64,000 bases of DNA from Jiangella endophytica. Lineage in GTDB: Bacteria; Actinomycetota; Actinomycetes; Jiangellales; Jiangellaceae. The stretch is taken from assembly GCF_003427025.1 (NCBI RefSeq), contig NZ_QVAI01000001.1:372001-436000 (forward strand), given 5' to 3'. This document shows positions 53,791 to 64,000 of this stretch, in pieces (the stretch's first letter is position 1; every line of letters starts with the position of its first letter). Position numbers and translations under genes: made by a program. Under the pieces are notes generated by a model. It was not told where the DNA came from. It worked only from the letters and a program-made list of their open reading frames with translations, and made no database searches.

Positions 53791-54297
53791 TCAGGCCAGC
53801 ACGAACTCCAGCGCCGCCCGCACGCCGGCCGCCGGGGCGCCGTCGGCGACCTCGAGCAGCGCCGCCCGCCAGGCCGCGACCAGCGGCACCGCCGCGACGC
53901 GGACGTCGCCGGGCAGCAGCGCCGCCAGCGTGTCGCGCACCGGGTCGGCCGCCGGGTCCGGCGCGGTCTCGCCGAGCAGCCGGCACACGCCGAACCGCAC
54001 CGTCGCGTCGAAGGCCACCAGTAGCGCCGCGCGCGCCGCCGCCCGGCCCGGCCCGCCGACCGCGCCGGCCGCCCCCTCCATGCGGTCGGTGATGCGTTTC
54101 TCCAGGTCGTCGCGGACGACGGTGTAGAGGCCGAGCTTCGACCCGAAGTGGTGGTAGAGCGAGCCGGTCGTGACGCCGGCCTTCGACGCCAGCTCGGTGA
54201 CGGTGGCCGCCTCGAAGCCCGCCTGCTCGAAGTGGTGCATGGCGGCCTCGATCAGCCGGGCCTTCGCCGACCCGGGGACGGGGATCCACTCCTCCAT
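53791..54297 (-). CDS. TetR/AcrR-family transcriptional regulator
   Basis: 168 residues. N-terminal helix-turn-helix AARLIEAAMHHFEQAGFEAA-type region followed by VTELASKAGVTTGSLYHHFG, the TetR DNA-binding motif; ligand domain after ~60. ATG 54297 is supported by TACGGT (complement of 54305-54310) seven bases upstream; a longer frame from 54330 would cross the promoter. It ends one base from the aminotransferase stop and is divergent from a VOC protein gene, its likely target. Confidence 0.9.
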   Translation of the reverse strand: MEEWIPVPGSAKARLIEAAMHHFEQAGFEAATVTELASKAGVTTGSLYHHFGSKLGLYTVVRDDLEKRITDRMEGAAGAVGGPGRAAARAALLVAFDATVRFGVCRLLGETAPDPAADPVRDTLAALLPGDVRVAAVPLVAAWRAALLEVADGAPAAGVRAALEFVLA

Positions 54298-54304
54298 GAG
54301 AATC

Positions 54305-54344
54305 ACCGTAACACGTTGACGGCTAGGCATAATGTCGTTACGGT
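54305..54344. promoter_or_regulatory. Symmetrical divergent promoter of tetR and the VOC gene
   Basis: ACCGTAAC (54305-54312) and GTTACGGT (54337-54344) form a perfect inverted repeat with 24 bases between. Each arm contains a TACGGT -10 hexamer pointing outward, and each ends seven bases before the start codon of its gene. TTGACG (54316-54321) lies 17 bases before the rightward -10. The regulator probably binds within this segment. Confidence 0.65.
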
Positions 54345-54351
54345 CGGCGGC

Positions 54352-57049
<2,698 letters not shown>

Positions 57050-57076
57050 CTCTCACCTCGTTCGGGTCTTGCCCGC

Positions 57077-57122
57077 CTTACGGATGTAAGGCTATCGTTT
57101 CGCTGAGACTTACGGGTGTAAG
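57077..57122. promoter_or_regulatory. Twin TetR-type operators in a divergent promoter
   Basis: CTTACGGATGTAAG (57077-57090) and CTTACGGGTGTAAG (57109-57122) are two copies of CTTAC-N4-GTAAG, centres 32 bp apart, about three helical turns. TATCGT (57093-57098) between them, with TTGCCC 18 bases upstream, is a plausible rightward promoter. Binding would repress both tetR and the oxidoreductase. Confidence 0.8.
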
Positions 57123-57132
57123 GGGGCACACC

Positions 57133-58080
57133 ATGAAGGCAGCGGTGATCGATCGGTACGGCCCGCCCGACGTCGTGCGCGTCGCCGACGTCCCACGACC
57201 CGAGCCGAAGCCGGGCCAGGTGCTCGTCCGGGTGCACGCGGCGGCGGTCACCTCGGGCGACGCCCGGCTGCGGGCGGCCCGCTTCCCCGCGGGGTTCGCG
57301 CCGTTCGCGCGGCTGGCGTTCGGCGTGTTCCGGCCCCGGCGGAAGGTCCTGGGCAGCGCCTACTCCGGCGTGGTCGAGGCCGCCGGCTCCGCCGTCACGC
57401 GGCTGAAGGCGGGCGACGAGGTCTGCGGCATGATGGGCGCGCGCATGGGCGCGCACGCGGAGTACGTGACCGTGTCCGCCGAGAAGGCCGCGCTGAAACC
57501 GGCCGCCGTCAGCCACGACGACGCCGCCGGCCTGCTGTTCGGCGGCTCGACGGCGCTGTTCTTCCTGCGCGACAAGGCGCACGTGTCGGCCGGGCAGACG
57601 GTGCTGGTCAACGGCGCGTCCGGCGCCATCGGCACGAACGCCGTCCAGCTGGCCCGGCACTTCGGCGCGACGGTCACCGGGGTCACCAGCCGCGCCAACG
57701 CCGCCCTGGTGACCGAGCTGGGCGCCGCCCACGTCGTCGACTACACCCGCCACGACATCGCCCACACGGCCGAGCGCTACGACGCCGTGCTCGACACCGT
57801 CGGCAACCTTTCCATCAAGGCCGGCCGGGCGCTGCTGACGCCGTCGGGCCGGCTGCTGGTGGCCGTCGGGAGCCTCGGCGACACCGTCCGCGCCCGCGGC
57901 AACGTCGTCGCCGGCGTCGCCCTGGAGCGCCGCGAGGCCTTCGAGTACCTCCTCGGCATGGTCGCGGCCGGCGAGCTCACCGTCGTCATCGACGAGGTGT
58001 ACGACCTCGCCGGCATCGCCGCGGCATACGCCCGCGTCGACACCGGCCACAAGGTCGGCAACGTCCTGTTACATCCGTGA
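57133..58080 (+). CDS. Zinc-independent MDR oxidoreductase (quinone-reductase type)
   Basis: 315 residues. GroES-like N-domain (VLVRVHAAAVTSGDARLRA), then Rossmann domain with VLVNGASGAIGTNAVQLARH and LGAAHVVDYTRHD. The structural and catalytic zinc cysteines of alcohol dehydrogenases are missing, as in NAD(P)H:quinone reductases. AAGGGGG precedes the ATG. Regulated by the divergent TetR through twin operators; the inducer is likely a reactive carbonyl or quinone, by analogy. Confidence 0.92.
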   Translation: MKAAVIDRYGPPDVVRVADVPRPEPKPGQVLVRVHAAAVTSGDARLRAARFPAGFAPFARLAFGVFRPRRKVLGSAYSGVVEAAGSAVTRLKAGDEVCGMMGARMGAHAEYVTVSAEKAALKPAAVSHDDAAGLLFGGSTALFFLRDKAHVSAGQTVLVNGASGAIGTNAVQLARHFGATVTGVTSRANAALVTELGAAHVVDYTRHDIAHTAERYDAVLDTVGNLSIKAGRALLTPSGRLLVAVGSLGDTVRARGNVVAGVALERREAFEYLLGMVAAGELTVVIDEVYDLAGIAAAYARVDTGHKVGNVLLHP

Positions 58081-58093
58081 CGAGGCGCTCCGA

Positions 58094-58099
58094 TATCCT
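58094..58099 (+). promoter_or_regulatory. Predicted -10 of a leaderless guaB3 transcript
   Basis: TATCCT ends six bases before GTG 58106. Confidence 0.45.
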
Positions 58100-58105
58100 C
58101 TGCGG

Positions 58106-59215
58106 GTGGCGGAGATCGAGATCGGCCGTGGCAAGCGCGGCCGCCAAGCATATGCCTTCGACGACGTGGCGATCGTGCCCTCGCGGCGCACCCGCGACCC
58201 CGAAGAGGTGTCCACGCACTGGCAGATCGATGCCTACCGGTTCGAGATCCCGCTGCTGGCGGCGCCGATGGATTCGGTCATGTCGCCCGCGACGGCCATC
58301 GAGCTCGGGCGGGCCGGCGGGCTGGGCGTGCTCGACCTCGAGGGTCTGTGGACCCGGTACGACGACCCCGAGCCGCTGCTCGAGGAGATCGCCGGGCTCG
58401 AGGAGGGCAAGGCGCTCAACCGGCTGCAGGAGATCTACTCCGCGCCGGTGCGCGAGGACCTCATCGCCGACCGGCTGCGCGAGATCCGCGACGCCGGCGT
58501 CACGGTGGCCGGCGCGCTGTCGCCGCCGCGGGTGAAGCGCTACCACCAGGCCGTCATCGACGCCGGGGTCGACATCATGGTCATCCGCGGCACGACGGTG
58601 TCCGCCGAGCACGTCTCCGGCCGGGCCGAGCCGCTGAACCTCAAGCAGTTCATCTACGAGCTGGACGTCCCGGTCATCGTCGGCGGCTGCGCCACGTACC
58701 AGGCGGCCCTGCACCTCATGCGCACCGGCGCGGCCGGCGTCCTGGTCGGCTTCGGCGGCGGCTCGTCGCACACCACCCGCTCGGTGCTCGGCCTCACCGT
58801 CCCCATGGCGACCGCCGTGGCCGACGTCGCGGCGGCGCGGCGCGACTACCTCGACGAGTCCGGCGGCCGGTACGTCCACGTCATCGCCGACGGCTCGATC
58901 GGCCGGTCCGGCGACATCGCCAAGGCCATCGCGTGCGGCGCCGACGCCGTCATGGTCGGCTCGCCGCTGGCCCGGGCCACCGAGGCACCCGGCCGCGGCT
59001 GGCACTGGGGCTCGGAGTCGCACCACGCCGACCTCCCGCGCGGCGAGCGGGTGCACGTCGGCAGCATCGGGCCGCTGTCGGAGATCCTGGGCGGGCCGTC
59101 CTACCTCGCCGATGGTTCGATGAACATCGTCGGCGCGCTGCGGCGGGCCATGGCGACCACCGGCTACACCGAGGTCAAGGAGTTCCAGCGGGTCGAGGTC
59201 ACCATCCTGCGCTGA
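58106..59215 (+). CDS. GuaB3-family IMP dehydrogenase-related protein
   Basis: 369 residues, without CBS domains. The IMPDH-like barrel has AYAFDDVAIVPSRRTRDPEE, PLLAAPMDSVMSP and VHVIADGSIGRSGDIAKAIACGADAVM. The usual IMPDH catalytic loop GPGSICTTR is replaced by GFGGGSSHTTRSVLG, so the catalytic Cys is absent. This is the actinobacterial GuaB3 family (TIGR01304), separate from true IMP dehydrogenase; its exact reaction is not settled to my knowledge. Proximity to guaB is typical of the group. Confidence 0.93.
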   Translation: MAEIEIGRGKRGRQAYAFDDVAIVPSRRTRDPEEVSTHWQIDAYRFEIPLLAAPMDSVMSPATAIELGRAGGLGVLDLEGLWTRYDDPEPLLEEIAGLEEGKALNRLQEIYSAPVREDLIADRLREIRDAGVTVAGALSPPRVKRYHQAVIDAGVDIMVIRGTTVSAEHVSGRAEPLNLKQFIYELDVPVIVGGCATYQAALHLMRTGAAGVLVGFGGGSSHTTRSVLGLTVPMATAVADVAAARRDYLDESGGRYVHVIADGSIGRSGDIAKAIACGADAVMVGSPLARATEAPGRGWHWGSESHHADLPRGERVHVGSIGPLSEILGGPSYLADGSMNIVGALRRAMATTGYTEVKEFQRVEVTILR

Positions 59216-59264
59216 CGCGGCCGGCCGCCCGTCCGCGCGAGGGTGGGGAGTTCTCTTCGGAGCT

Positions 59265-59282
59265 GTTGGCGGAGGCGCCAAC
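59265..59282. terminator. Short hairpin after guaB3
   Basis: GTTGGCG and CGCCAAC around tetraloop GAGG, 50 bp after the guaB3 stop. Might terminate or stabilise its transcript. The rest of 59216-59369 shows nothing clear. Confidence 0.4.
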
Positions 59283-59382
59283 CGTGGGCACGTGCGTCTA
59301 CAGGCCCGGAACGTGTCCGGGGTGGGCTGGACCGCGTCAGGTCCGCGGGCACCGCGTCGGTCCGGGTCGTAGGCTGGCCTCG

Positions 59383-60951
59383 ATGAGCAGCACAGTCAGC
59401 GTCGACGCCGTCGTCGACCGCGCCCTCCTCGACCGCCTGACCGATCGCGTCGTCGCCCGCCCACGAGCCGACCGCGTCGCCACCGTCGCGCCGTTCAGCG
59501 GCACCCCGCTGGCCGAGGTGCCGCTGTCCACCACCGACGACGTCGCCACGGCGTTCGCCGCGGCCCGCGACGCCGCGCGCTGGTGGGCGGCCCGGCCGGT
59601 CGCCGAGCGGGCCCGCATCATCGGCCACGTCCACGACCTCGTGCTCGACCGCCGCGCCGAGATCGCCGACCTCGTCCAGGCCGAGGGGGGCAAGGCCCGG
59701 CGCGACGCGTTCGAGGAGGTCGCCGACGTCGCGCTGGCGGCCCGGTACGTCGCCGTGCGTGGCCCGCGGGTGCTGCGCGAACGACGCCGGCTCGGACTCC
59801 TGCCCGGGCTGACCCGGGCCATCGAGGGTCATCGCCCCAAGGGCGTCGTCGGGGTCATCTCGCCGTGGAACTACCCGCTGACGCTGGCCATCTCCGACTG
59901 CCTGCCCGCGTTCGTCGCCGGCAACGCCGTCGTGCACAAGCCCGACTCCCAGGCCATGCTGACGGCGCTGCTGGCGCGGTCGATCGCGATCGAGGCGGGG
60001 CTGCCGGAGGCACTGTGGCAGATCGTCTCCGGTGACGGCCCGGTCATCGGCGGCGCCGTCGTCGAGCACGCCGACTACGTGTCGTTCACCGGGTCCACCG
60101 CCACCGGCCGGGTGGTCGCGGCGCGGCTGGGCGAGCGGCTCGTCGGCGCGTCGCTGGAGCTGGGCGGCAAGAACCCGTTGATCGTCCTCGACGACGCCGA
60201 TCTCGACCGTGCCGCCGAGGCCGCCGTCCGGGCCTGCTTCTCCAACGCCGGCCAGCTGTGCATGTCGATGGAGCGGCTGTACGTCGCCGCGTCGGTGCGC
60301 GACCCGTTCCTCGAGCGGTTCCTCGCCCGGGTCGAGTCGATGCGGGTCGGCCCGGCGTTCGACTACTCGTGCGACATGGGCTCGCTGATGTCGCAGGACC
60401 AGCTCGACAAGGTCCGCGCCCACGTCGACGACGCCGTGGCGAAGGGCGCGCGGGTGCTGTCCGGCGGCCGGGCCCGGCCCGACCTCGGTCCCTGGTTCCA
60501 CGAGCCGACCGTGCTCGACGGCGTCCGGCCCGGCATGCTCGCGGCCGACGTCGAGACCTTCGGCCCGGTCGTCTCCGTCTACCCCGTCATGTCCGACGAC
60601 GAGGCCGTCGAGCTGGCCAACGACACTCCGTACGGACTGAACGCCAGCGTGTGGACCTCCGACCTGCGTCGCGGTGTGGCCCTTGCCCGCCGCCTGCGCT
60701 CCGGCGTCGTCAACGTCAACGAGGGCTACACCGCGGCCTGGGGCAGCCACGACCTCCCCATCGGCGGCATGGGCGCCTCCGGCCTCGGCCGGCGGCACGG
60801 CCGCGAGGGCATCCTGCGCTACACCGAGCCGCAGGCCATCGCCGTCCAGCGGGTGCACAACCTCGCCCCGCCGGCCGGTTTGTCCTACGACACCTTCACC
60901 GAGGCCATGGCCAAGTCTCTGCGCGTCCTGCGGCGCATCGGCCGCGCCTAG
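59383..60951 (+). CDS. Aldehyde dehydrogenase (succinate-semialdehyde dehydrogenase GabD2-like)
   Basis: 522 residues. Catalytic Cys in FSNAGQLCMSMERLYV, general-base Glu in LELGGKNPLIV, and NAD(P) fold motifs VISPWNYPLT and FTGSTATGR. The GabD2 subgroup uses NADP and oxidises succinic semialdehyde; that specificity is inferred from overall similarity. TAGGCT (59370-59375) ends seven bases before ATG 59383, a leaderless start. The stop is immediately followed by a 57-bp palindrome. Confidence 0.93.
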   Translation: MSSTVSVDAVVDRALLDRLTDRVVARPRADRVATVAPFSGTPLAEVPLSTTDDVATAFAAARDAARWWAARPVAERARIIGHVHDLVLDRRAEIADLVQAEGGKARRDAFEEVADVALAARYVAVRGPRVLRERRRLGLLPGLTRAIEGHRPKGVVGVISPWNYPLTLAISDCLPAFVAGNAVVHKPDSQAMLTALLARSIAIEAGLPEALWQIVSGDGPVIGGAVVEHADYVSFTGSTATGRVVAARLGERLVGASLELGGKNPLIVLDDADLDRAAEAAVRACFSNAGQLCMSMERLYVAASVRDPFLERFLARVESMRVGPAFDYSCDMGSLMSQDQLDKVRAHVDDAVAKGARVLSGGRARPDLGPWFHEPTVLDGVRPGMLAADVETFGPVVSVYPVMSDDEAVELANDTPYGLNASVWTSDLRRGVALARRLRSGVVNVNEGYTAAWGSHDLPIGGMGASGLGRRHGREGILRYTEPQAIAVQRVHNLAPPAGLSYDTFTEAMAKSLRVLRRIGRA

Positions 60952-61008
60952 CCCATGATCATGTTCCCTCGCGGTCGCTGAGGCGCCGCGAGGGAACATG
61001 ATCATGGG
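60952..61008. repeat. Long palindrome, left copy flanking the DUF559 gene
   Basis: Perfect 23-bp arms (60952-60974 and 60986-61008; the left begins CCCATGATCATGTTCCCTCG) around the 11-base loop TCGCTGAGGCG. It begins on the base after the aldehyde dehydrogenase stop. The right copy at 62039-62093 is identical over arms and loop except at the outer end. It could act as the dehydrogenase terminator. Confidence 0.9.
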
Positions 61009-61081
61009 ACTGTGGGCCAGGTTGTCCACAGATCGCCGAGCGCCGACGCGCCGGGCGACGATCGGCGGAACCATCGTGTCC

Positions 61082-62044
61082 ATGGACCTGCCGCCGCAGT
61101 ACGAAACCCTGGGCCTGCGCGAGCTGCTCGCTCGGCAGCGGGGTGTGGTCTGCGCCGGACAGCTCCGCCGCCTGGGCCTGGACTCCCGTGTCGCGCGGCG
61201 CTGGGTCGCGACGGGGCGCTGGCAACGGCCGCACCCTGGCGTCTTCGCGGTCTTCAGCGGCCCGTTGGACCGAGCCGCGCAGATCTGGGCCGCCATTGTC
61301 TGGGTGACGCCGGATGCTGTGGCGAGTCACTCGACCGCTGCCGAGCTCGACGAGCTGACCGGGCGCGTCGACGATCGTGTCCACGTCACCGCGCCGGTCG
61401 GCCGGCGGGTCCGTGGGCGGGCCGACGGCGTCGTCGTCCACTACGCCCACCGGCTCCCGCTGACGCGCCACCCGACGGCGAACCCGCCACGGACGCGACT
61501 CGACGACACCGTCCTCGACCTCGTCGACGTCGCGACCCGCGCTCGCGACGTCGAGTCCTATGTGACGATGGCGGTTCAGAAGCGGCTGACCACGTCACCA
61601 CGGCTGGCCGCCGCCCTGTCGCGGCGCAGGAAGATCCGCTGGCGGGCGATGGTCGAGGCGATGCTCGTCGATGTCGCCGAGGGCGCGCAGTCGCCGTTGG
61701 AGCTCCAGCACCTGCGCGCCGTCGAGCGGGCGCACCGGCTGCCGCGAGGATGCCGCCAACGCCGTCGTGCCGGCGCGCGCGTCATCTGGATCGACGTGGA
61801 CTACGAGCCGTTTCACACCAGGGTGGAGCTGGACGGCCGCGTCGGCCACGACGGAGAGGGTCGCTTCCGCGATCGTCACCGCGACAACGCCGCGACGGTC
61901 AGCGGAGCATGGACGTTGCGCTACGGACACACCGAGGTGTTCGGTGAACCGTGCCGGGTCGCTCAGGAGCAGGCTCGGGTGCTGCACGATCGGGGCTGGG
62001 CCGGTCGCCCCCGGCCATGCGGAGCCGACTGCCCACTCCCATGA
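61082..62044 (+). CDS. AbiEi-antitoxin-like/DUF559-type predicted nuclease
   Basis: 320 residues. The N-terminal ~70 residues (LLARQRGVVCAGQLRRLG, ARRWVATGRWQRPHPGVFAV) form the winged-helix found in AbiEi-type antitoxins. The C-terminus (VIWIDVDYEPFHTRVELDG, RDRHRDNAATVSGAWTLRYG) matches the DUF559/Vsr-like PD-(D/E)XK fold with Asp and Glu in place. This two-domain family is abundant in actinobacteria and uncharacterised; no AbiEii toxin gene is adjacent. ATG 61082 has AACCAT seven bases upstream. Lower coding regularity and bracketing by twin palindromes suggest a mobile or recently inserted gene. Its TGA lies in the right palindrome. Confidence 0.82.
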   Translation: MDLPPQYETLGLRELLARQRGVVCAGQLRRLGLDSRVARRWVATGRWQRPHPGVFAVFSGPLDRAAQIWAAIVWVTPDAVASHSTAAELDELTGRVDDRVHVTAPVGRRVRGRADGVVVHYAHRLPLTRHPTANPPRTRLDDTVLDLVDVATRARDVESYVTMAVQKRLTTSPRLAAALSRRRKIRWRAMVEAMLVDVAEGAQSPLELQHLRAVERAHRLPRGCRQRRRAGARVIWIDVDYEPFHTRVELDGRVGHDGEGRFRDRHRDNAATVSGAWTLRYGHTEVFGEPCRVAQEQARVLHDRGWAGRPRPCGADCPLP

Positions 62045-62093
62045 TCATGTTCCCTCGCGGTCGCTGAGGCGCCGCGAGGGAACATGATCATGG
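62039..62093. repeat. Long palindrome, right copy, overlapping two converging stop codons
   Basis: 22-bp arms (62039-62060 and 62072-62093) around the same TCGCTGAGGCG loop as the left copy. The TGATCA in each arm supplies TGA on both strands: the left arm ends the DUF559 gene (62042-62044) and the right arm ends the ABC exporter gene (62088-62090). It is therefore also a natural bidirectional terminator. Confidence 0.9.
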
Positions 62094-63890
62094 TCGGCGG
62101 GCCGCGTCGGCCGAGGAGGGCGACCCGTGCCAGGACTCCCAGAGCGCCGCGTAGGCGCCGCCCTCGGCGACGAGCTCGTCGTGCGAGCCGAGCTCGGCGA
62201 TCTGGCCGCCCTCGACGACGGCCACGCGGTCGGCGTCGTGGGCGGTGTGCAGGCGGTGGGCGATCGCGATGACCGTGCGGCCGTGCAGCACCGCCGACAG
62301 AGACCGCTCCAGGTGCCGGGCCGCCCGCGGGTCGAGCAGCGACGTCGCCTCGTCGAGGACCAGCGTGTGCGGGTCGGCGAGGACGATGCGGGCCAGCGCG
62401 ATCTGCTGCGCGAACGCCGGGCCGACCGGGTGACCGCCGGAGCCGACGACGGTGTCGAGGCCCTCGGGCAGCGCGTCGGTCGCCTCGAGGGCGTCGACGG
62501 CGGCCAGCGCGCGGCGCAGGTCGTCGTCGGAGGCGGACGGCGCCGCCAGCGCGAGGTTGTCGCGCAGCGTGCCGACGAAGACGTGGTGCTCCTGGGTGAC
62601 CAGCACGACCTCGCGGCGCAGGCGGTCGACGTCGAGGTCGACCAGCGGCACGCCGCCGACGTCGACCCGGCCGGCGCGCGGCGGGTGGATGCCGGCCAGC
62701 AACCGCCCGAGCGTCGACTTGCCGGCACCCGACGGCCCGACCATGGCCAGCCGCTCGCCGTGCGCGAGGTCGAGCGACACCCCGTGCAGGACGTCCTGGC
62801 CCTCGACGTAGGCGTAGCGCACGTCGGACGCCGCGATGTCCTCGCCCGCGGGCAGCGCGCCGGTGGGCGCGCGGTCGGGCGGCACGTTGGCGATGCCCAC
62901 GACCCGCGCGAACGACGTCAGCCCGACCTGCAGTTCGTCGAGCCACGAGACCAGGCGGTCGACGGGGTCGACGATCTGCACCATGTACAGGACCACCGCC
63001 GTCACCTGGCCGACGGTGGCGTGGCCGGCCGACGCCAGCCAGGCGCCCCAGGCCAGCGTGGCCACCACCGGCAGCACGTACGCCATCTCCGCGGTGGGGA
63101 ACCAGACGCTGCGCAGGAACAGCGTGCGCTTCTCGGCCGCGAACGCCTCGCGCAGGTCGTCGTCGGCCCGCGTGACCCGGACGTCGCTGAGGCCGAGCGC
63201 CTCGATGGTGCGGGCACCGTCGACGGTCTCGGTGATGGTGCCGTTGATGGTGGCGTACGCCGCCCGCTCCCACAGGTAGCCGGCCCGCGCGCGGTTGAGG
63301 TACCAGCGGGTGCCGGCGATGAGCAGCGGCGCGCCGACGATGGCGCCCAGCGCCACCAGCGGCCCGGCGAACACCGCGGCCGCCAGCGTGAGCACCGTGG
63401 TGACCACCGCGACCAGGATCTCCGGCACCGCGAACCGCACGGTCCGTGACAGCGCGTCGATGTCGCCGGTGGTGCGCGCGACGAGGTCGCCGGTGCCGGC
63501 CCGCTCGACGGTGGACAGCGGCAGGCTCAGCACCCGGGCGATGAACGTCTCGCGCAGCTCGGCGAAGACCCGTTCGCCCAGGATCAGCGACCGCCGGATG
63601 GCGACGCGGGTCAGCAGTGCCTGGACGACGATGCAGCCGGCCAGCACCGCGGCCAGCACGTCGACCCGGGTCTGCGAGCCGTCGCGGGTGACGGCGTCGA
63701 CCATGCGGCCGAGCAGGAACGGCCCGGCCAGCCCGGCGGCGGCCGCCAGGACGTGCACCACCAGCGCGATGGTCAGCGCGGAACGGTGCCGGCGGAACAG
63801 CCGGCCGGCCTCGTGCCGGACCTCGGCGGGCGTCGCGACGGGCAGCGCGCCCGCGGGCGTGGGGCCGGCCGACGGCGTGCTCGTGCTCAT
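62088..63890 (-). CDS. ABC exporter half-transporter with atypical signature (subunit 2)
   Basis: 600 residues: six-helix exporter domain (~40-330) then one ABC cassette. Walker A GPSGAGKST, Q-loop VTQEHHVFVG, Walker B TLVLDEATSLLD and H-loop IAIAHRLHT are normal, but the LSGGQ signature is replaced by VGPAFAQQIALAR. Such a degenerate signature is typical of one half of heterodimeric exporters, with the partner holding the consensus site. The ATG overlaps the upstream partner's stop (ATGA). Substrate unknown; often drugs or peptides. Confidence 0.93.
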   Translation of the reverse strand: MSTSTPSAGPTPAGALPVATPAEVRHEAGRLFRRHRSALTIALVVHVLAAAAGLAGPFLLGRMVDAVTRDGSQTRVDVLAAVLAGCIVVQALLTRVAIRRSLILGERVFAELRETFIARVLSLPLSTVERAGTGDLVARTTGDIDALSRTVRFAVPEILVAVVTTVLTLAAAVFAGPLVALGAIVGAPLLIAGTRWYLNRARAGYLWERAAYATINGTITETVDGARTIEALGLSDVRVTRADDDLREAFAAEKRTLFLRSVWFPTAEMAYVLPVVATLAWGAWLASAGHATVGQVTAVVLYMVQIVDPVDRLVSWLDELQVGLTSFARVVGIANVPPDRAPTGALPAGEDIAASDVRYAYVEGQDVLHGVSLDLAHGERLAMVGPSGAGKSTLGRLLAGIHPPRAGRVDVGGVPLVDLDVDRLRREVVLVTQEHHVFVGTLRDNLALAAPSASDDDLRRALAAVDALEATDALPEGLDTVVGSGGHPVGPAFAQQIALARIVLADPHTLVLDEATSLLDPRAARHLERSLSAVLHGRTVIAIAHRLHTAHDADRVAVVEGGQIAELGSHDELVAEGGAYAALWESWHGSPSSADAARRP

Positions 63891-64000
63891 TCCGGGTCCT
63901 CCTCTCGGGTGACGGTGCGGCGGTAGGCGGGGGTGGTGCTCATCAGCTGGTCGTGGCTGCCGGTGGCGACCAGCTCGCCGTCGTCGAACCAGACGACGGT
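63887..64000 (-). CDS. ABC exporter partner subunit, C-terminal end (cut by window edge)
   Basis: The minus-strand frame enters from the right edge reading TVVWFDDGELVATGSHDQLM and ends AYRRTVTREEDPE at TGA 63887-63889. DDGELVATGSHDQL is the conserved region after the H-loop in ABC ATPases. With the downstream half-transporter it forms the heterodimer; the start and most of the protein lie outside the window. Confidence 0.85.
   Translation of the reverse strand, partial: TVVWFDDGELVATGSHDQLMSTTPAYRRTVTREEDPE

Noticed and set aside
58106-59215. Second functional IMP dehydrogenase
   Set aside because: It lacks the CBS domains and the catalytic Cys loop (GGGSSHTTR replaces GPGSICTTR), so it belongs to the GuaB3 family.
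60998-61081. Earlier start for the DUF559 gene inside the left palindrome
   Set aside because: The added residues are not conserved-looking, and ATG 61082 begins exactly at the usual family N-terminus with a -10-like hexamer upstream.

Overview
The window is very GC-rich, with strong G/C preference at third codon positions, many GTG starts and tightly packed genes. It carries a set of actinobacterial markers: a GroES-linked GroEL with a His-rich tail, two CIRCE sites, a GuaB3-type IMP dehydrogenase paralogue beside guaB, an F420-dependent LLM oxidoreductase with a putative F420-0 transporter, and a bifunctional NAD(P)HX repair enzyme next to alr. I infer an actinomycete chromosome, perhaps Jiangella-like. 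The genus is a guess, and nothing points to a plasmid or phage.

Layout. 1-26.4 kb is mostly a housekeeping backbone: histidine kinase, coaA, glmS, acpS, nnr, alr, an alpha/beta hydrolase, tsaE, then tsaB-rimI-tsaD, and finally groES-groEL. Two accessory blocks interrupt it: a pentapeptide-repeat protein/Uma2/DHA2 efflux block between tsaE and tsaB, and a HAD/P450/NagZ/M20/YbdK/GDPD/Nudix/methyltransferase block between tsaD and groES. 26.4-31.8 kb holds a lipoprotein/DUF2891 pair, a small frameshifted ORF, and a divergent kelch (NanM-like) and sialidase pair sharing an operator-like palindrome.

31.9-53.8 kb is the most coherent system. It encodes a full predicted methionine-salvage route: two methylthioribose kinases, mtnA, mtnB, mtnC, mtnD and a MtnE-type aminotransferase. 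It also has an IunH-type nucleoside hydrolase where an MTA nucleosidase would be expected, and two dedicated ABC importers. A ribose-type importer sits directly upstream of mtnK copy 1. A BMP/nucleoside-type importer heads one unbroken, translationally coupled nine-gene operon (50.5 down to 41.4 kb) that also contains mtnA, the nucleoside hydrolase, mtnK copy 2, mtnC and mtnB. I propose that the locus imports methylthioribose and methylthioadenosine (or other purine nucleosides) and recycles the methylthio group to methionine. Between the two importer loci lie an F420-dependent oxidoreductase, a DUF6624 remnant and a putative F420-0 importer.

53.8-64 kb holds two TetR-controlled divergent pairs, guaB and guaB3, an aldehyde dehydrogenase, an AbiEi/DUF559-type nuclease gene bracketed by two near-identical long palindromes, and a two-subunit ABC exporter that runs off the right edge.

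Three patterns cut across the genes. Many genes have a TANNNT-like hexamer exactly 6-7 nt before the start codon and no Shine-Dalgarno, so they are probably leaderless; I used this to choose several starts. A dispersed palindromic repeat occurs three times (4.5, 22.2 and 50.6 kb). A second palindrome flanks the DUF559 gene and overlaps stop codons of both converging genes. I saw no tRNA, rRNA, CRISPR array, transposase or phage gene.
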